From contig NZMW01000017.1 of assembly GCA_002694685.1 (NCBI GenBank), positions 62,001-126,000 of the forward strand: DNA of 64,000 nt. The letters run 5' to 3'. Shown here in pieces: positions 61,411-64,000 of this stretch. Under the pieces are notes generated by a model. The model searched no databases, was not told the origin of the DNA, and was given only the letters and a program-made list of their open reading frames with translations. The DNA is from Balneola sp. GTDB taxonomy: Bacteria; Bacteroidota; Rhodothermia; Balneolales; Balneolaceae. Made by a program: the position numbers and the translations under genes. How positions within the stretch are numbered: position 1 is the first letter of the stretch; each line of letters starts with the position of its first letter.

Positions 61411-62139
61411 CTAACAATCCGAGATAGACGACTTTCCATTCAGCTCATCTTTCAGCGACTTCCATTCGGGGAGAAATTTGGACATAAATCCGTAGAAGCG
61501 TTTGCTGTGAAGGCGTTCCAGTAGGTGCACCATTTCGTGAATCACTACATATTCTAATAGCTCAGGTCTTTTCTTGGCGAGTTCTAAATTGAGCCAAATC
61601 CTGCGGGCTCTGATATTACAGGTGCCCCAGCGGGTTTTCATCTTTTTGACTCCAAATTCAGCAACCGCTACACCCATTTGTGGTTCCCAATTTTCGATCA
61701 TTTGCGGGATGACTTTTTTAAGTTCCGACCGATACCACTCCTTTAAAACAGAAGCTCGTTTGGCTTTGTCAGATCCAGGGCGAATTTGAAGGATGAGGCT
61801 ATCGTCTTCAATAAGTACCTGAGAAGCTTCCTCTTTCTCGAATACAGAAAGCTCATACTCTTTTCCCCATACAAGATGTTTTTCGCCGGAGACGTATTTT
61901 AGAGCAGGTCTTTTGGGCTTTGTTTTATAGTTAGCAAGGTGCTTTCGAATCCACGGCATTTTAGCCTCGATAAAGCGGACGACTTCATTGTCAGAGATTC
62001 GTCTGGGGACTGAAATTCGAACCTGCTTTTCTGCCGGATAAACCCGCAGATTTAGATTCTTGACGTTCTTTCGAAGCACATCAACCTGTAAGCCGGCAAC
62101 CTGATACTGCTTTTTACTGTAGGTTTTTTTACCGGCCAT
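61411..62139 (-). CDS. YgjP-like (DUF45/M48-type) metallopeptidase
   Basis: The 242-residue cytoplasmic protein has the zinc motif VIHEMVHLLERLHSKRF (HExxH plus downstream His) and the family segments WGTCNIRARRIWLNLELA and WYRSELKKVIPQM. YgjP-type proteins associate with restriction-like nucleases in some genomes, but no such gene is adjacent. The start is 11 nt from the next gene's stop. Its last 45 nt are duplicated at 58396-58440. Confidence 0.88.
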   Translation of the reverse strand: MAGKKTYSKKQYQVAGLQVDVLRKNVKNLNLRVYPAEKQVRISVPRRISDNEVVRFIEAKMPWIRKHLANYKTKPKRPALKYVSGEKHLVWGKEYELSVFEKEEASQVLIEDDSLILQIRPGSDKAKRASVLKEWYRSELKKVIPQMIENWEPQMGVAVAEFGVKKMKTRWGTCNIRARRIWLNLELAKKRPELLEYVVIHEMVHLLERLHSKRFYGFMSKFLPEWKSLKDELNGKSSISDC

Positions 62140-62150
62140 AGTGTAGAGTT

Positions 62151-62786
62151 TTATTCCTCATAATAAGCTTTTGCTGCCGTAAGAAGGACGTCACCATTAA
62201 TGCGTTCTCTGTAATTTGGGTTGATATAATTGAACTTCACCATGCCGTCGGTATTCAGAATATAAACGGCTGGAGCTGGAAGCAGGTGATGATCATACCC
62301 TGAATCTGCTTCAAGGTCAATACCAACTGACTTATATCTGTCTACTGTTTTTTGATCCACTTTAAAAGCAATGCCAAACGCCTTGGTTGCTTCCATGGGG
62401 CTGTCGGAAAGAAGCGTATAATTGAGTTCATTTTCCATTAAGGCTGTTTTTAGCTTTTCGGGTCGGTCGGGACTTATAGCCACCAACTGATATCCAATAT
62501 CATACAACTCGTCTTCAATTTTCTGCAACTCAGAAAGGTGGCGGTTGCAGTAAGGGCACCATCCACCGCGATAGAAAACCAAAATGGTTGGCTTCTGAGA
62601 CACCATGTTTCGAAGGTTTACTGTTTCTCCTTCAATAGACGTGAGTGACACATCAGGGATCTGTGAACTGATTAGCAGCGGAGTCACTTGATCAGCACTT
62701 TCAGCATAATCCTGAGCTTGTAACAGCGAAAGAGGTAACAGAAATAATAAGAATAAAAGCAGGTTTGTTTTTAAAAAGTATCTCAT
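62151..62786 (-). CDS. Exported AhpC/TSA (peroxiredoxin-like) thiol protein
   Basis: The 211-residue precursor has a signal peptide (NLLLFLLFLLPLSLLQAQ), the thioredoxin-fold motif FYRGGWCPYCNRHL with CxxC, and the family ending LPAPAVYILNTDGMVKFNY. It would act in the periplasm as a thiol peroxidase or disulfide-related oxidoreductase. The nearby metallopeptidase gene is downstream with an 11-nt gap. Confidence 0.88.
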   Translation of the reverse strand: MRYFLKTNLLLFLLFLLPLSLLQAQDYAESADQVTPLLISSQIPDVSLTSIEGETVNLRNMVSQKPTILVFYRGGWCPYCNRHLSELQKIEDELYDIGYQLVAISPDRPEKLKTALMENELNYTLLSDSPMEATKAFGIAFKVDQKTVDRYKSVGIDLEADSGYDHHLLPAPAVYILNTDGMVKFNYINPNYRERINGDVLLTAAKAYYEE

Positions 62787-62897
62787 GTGGTTAGTTAAGA
62801 AATTAGTATTTCTTTAATGACGATATGAATGGAACAATATCTTACGGAATATCCTTCATAGTAACGTAACTCAATAACAGCAAACAATTTAGACCAT

Positions 62898-63809
62898 ATG
62901 GAAATTGAAAGCATCTACAAACTAGTAACGGGGAAATTAGAAACGTGGCTTAACACCACCATCGAAATGTTGCCCAACCTTGCCGTGGCGCTCTTGGTGG
63001 TTATTGTCTTCTATGCGTTAGCCAAAGTCATAAAGAATTTTGTTGGAAAAGTTCTTTCCAAAGTGACTAAGAATAAAACCGTGACAGGACTGGCTCAAAC
63101 TATAATGGCCGTTCTGGTAATAGGTATAGGTGTTTTCTTTGCGCTAAGTATATTAAATCTCTCCGGAGTAGTTACGAGTCTTCTAGCCGGTGCTGGTATT
63201 ATAGGTTTGGCTTTAGGTTTTGCCTTTCAGGATATCGCCTCCAATTTCATTTCAGGTATCTTACTCTCAGTTCGCCATCCTTTCGGTATTGGTGATATCA
63301 TAGATACTAACGATCACTTTGGTACTGTGATGAAGCTTAATCTTAGAAACACGGTAATCCGAACACCACAGGGTCAGATTATTTATGTGCCCAATAAGGT
63401 AGTATATGAAAATCCATTCAAGAACTATACTAAGAATGGAGAAAGAAGAATCGATTTATCGTGCGGTGTTTCTTATGGTGATGATCTTGAAAAAGCCAAA
63501 AAAATAGCTATAGAGGCTGTTGAAGGGCTTGAAAGTAGAGATACATCCAAAGATGTAGAGCTTTACTATAATGAATTTGGTGACAGCTCCATCAACTTTA
63601 CACTTCGGTTCTGGATTTCATTTCAGGAACTGCCTCAATATTGGGGAGCACAAAGTGAAGCTATTATGGCGCTTAAAAAAGCTTTTGATGAGAACGATAT
63701 TATGATTCCATTCCCAATCAGAACGCTCGATTTTGGAATCAGAGGAGGAGAGCAACTGAGCGCTTCCATGATTTCAAACGGAAATAAAACTCCTAAAAAC
63801 GCGGATTAA
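62898..63809 (+). CDS. MscS-family mechanosensitive ion channel
   Basis: The 303-residue protein has three membrane spans in the first ~130 residues, the pore helix GAGIIGLALGFAFQDIASNF and the cytoplasmic beta domain with HPFGIGDIIDTND and IRTPQGQIIYVPN. It is the small, MscS-length type that relieves hypo-osmotic stress. Its 3' end overlaps the convergent barrel-protein gene by 17 nt. Confidence 0.92.
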   Translation: MEIESIYKLVTGKLETWLNTTIEMLPNLAVALLVVIVFYALAKVIKNFVGKVLSKVTKNKTVTGLAQTIMAVLVIGIGVFFALSILNLSGVVTSLLAGAGIIGLALGFAFQDIASNFISGILLSVRHPFGIGDIIDTNDHFGTVMKLNLRNTVIRTPQGQIIYVPNKVVYENPFKNYTKNGERRIDLSCGVSYGDDLEKAKKIAIEAVEGLESRDTSKDVELYYNEFGDSSINFTLRFWISFQELPQYWGAQSEAIMALKKAFDENDIMIPFPIRTLDFGIRGGEQLSASMISNGNKTPKNAD

Positions 63810-64000
63810 TAACGTTGTTGTAAACGGATCCAAAGTTAAATTCAAAGCCAATAGAGCCGCCGTAGTTATAGGAGGTGGCCTGTTGGCGGAGATTTAATAG
63901 AAGCTCTTCTTCAGTGGTTTCACCGGCAGGTAACGCAATTTGATCGTTAATCAGAGAATATCGTGCTGAGAAGAAGACAGAAAAGCCACGTACTATTCTA
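63793..64000 (-). CDS. C-terminal end of an outer-membrane beta-barrel protein (partial)
   Basis: The minus-strand frame from 63999 to the TAG at 63793 codes for 68 residues starting RIVRGFSVFFSARYSLIND and ending SIGFEFNFGSVYNNVINPRF. Alternating aromatic strands and a terminal Phe are the hallmarks of an outer-membrane barrel ending in its assembly signal. The rest of the gene lies beyond the window. Confidence 0.65.
   Translation of the reverse strand, partial: RIVRGFSVFFSARYSLINDQIALPAGETTEEELLLNLRQQATSYNYGGSIGFEFNFGSVYNNVINPRF

Overview
The window looks like chromosome from a marine-type Bacteroidota/Balneolota bacterium (Balneola/Gracilimonas-like). The basis is moderate-to-low GC, many signal-peptide and lipobox proteins, families typical of that group (GWxTD, LVIVD, two-component propeller kinases, ~800-residue FtsX-type permeases, DUF4260), TTG/GTG starts and a general lack of strong Shine-Dalgarno sites. 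This assignment is an inference from gene content. No rRNA, tRNA, CRISPR array or prophage was seen.

Region 1 (1-9.8 kb): the end of a lipoprotein gene, a small-protein/serine-hydrolase operon, an S9 peptidase, two small unknown genes, and a membrane Ser/Thr kinase with TPR repeats divergent from a GAF-SpoIIE phosphatase. Region 2 (9.8-30.7 kb): an ABC export/permease cluster with four ~800-residue MacB/FtsX-like permeases, two ATPases and one MacA-like adaptor, interrupted by a GH29 fucosidase, an amidase and a polysaccharide deacetylase. It ends with a sigma-54-type response regulator and a histidine kinase. Region 3 (30.9-38.2 kb): an AlkD-like repair protein, a large secreted amidohydrolase and a propeller sensor kinase. 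Region 4 (38.2-53.3 kb): a phenylacetate catabolic cluster on the minus strand (paaABCD, G, H, I, J, Y, Z and a second hydratase), divergent from hppD-hmgA of tyrosine/homogentisate catabolism. paaE, paaK, fahA and maiA are not in the window. Region 5 (53.5-64 kb): an M61 peptidase, DUF305 and LVIVD lipoproteins, a GWxTD protein, a GIY-YIG nuclease among 152-bp repeats, a YgjP-like metallopeptidase, a peroxiredoxin-like protein, an MscS channel and the end of an outer-membrane barrel gene.

Two observations stand out. First, four promoters (upstream of the genes starting at 1842, 13044, 15723 and 27153) each have a -24/-12-like site and a pair of 16-bp TGTTCG-N4-CGAACA-type sites. The first site of each pair lies exactly 69 nt from the promoter element in all four cases. 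This predicts a regulon of the NtrC-like regulator encoded at 27834-29207, covering the exporter operon, two more permeases and, 10 kb or more away, a secreted serine hydrolase.

Second, three small four-helix-bundle (S23/Avd-like) genes each sit inside imperfect terminal inverted repeats. Related palindromes without a gene fill most of the larger gaps in the paa and hppD-hmgA operons, which looks like a family of small dispersed elements with and without an ORF.
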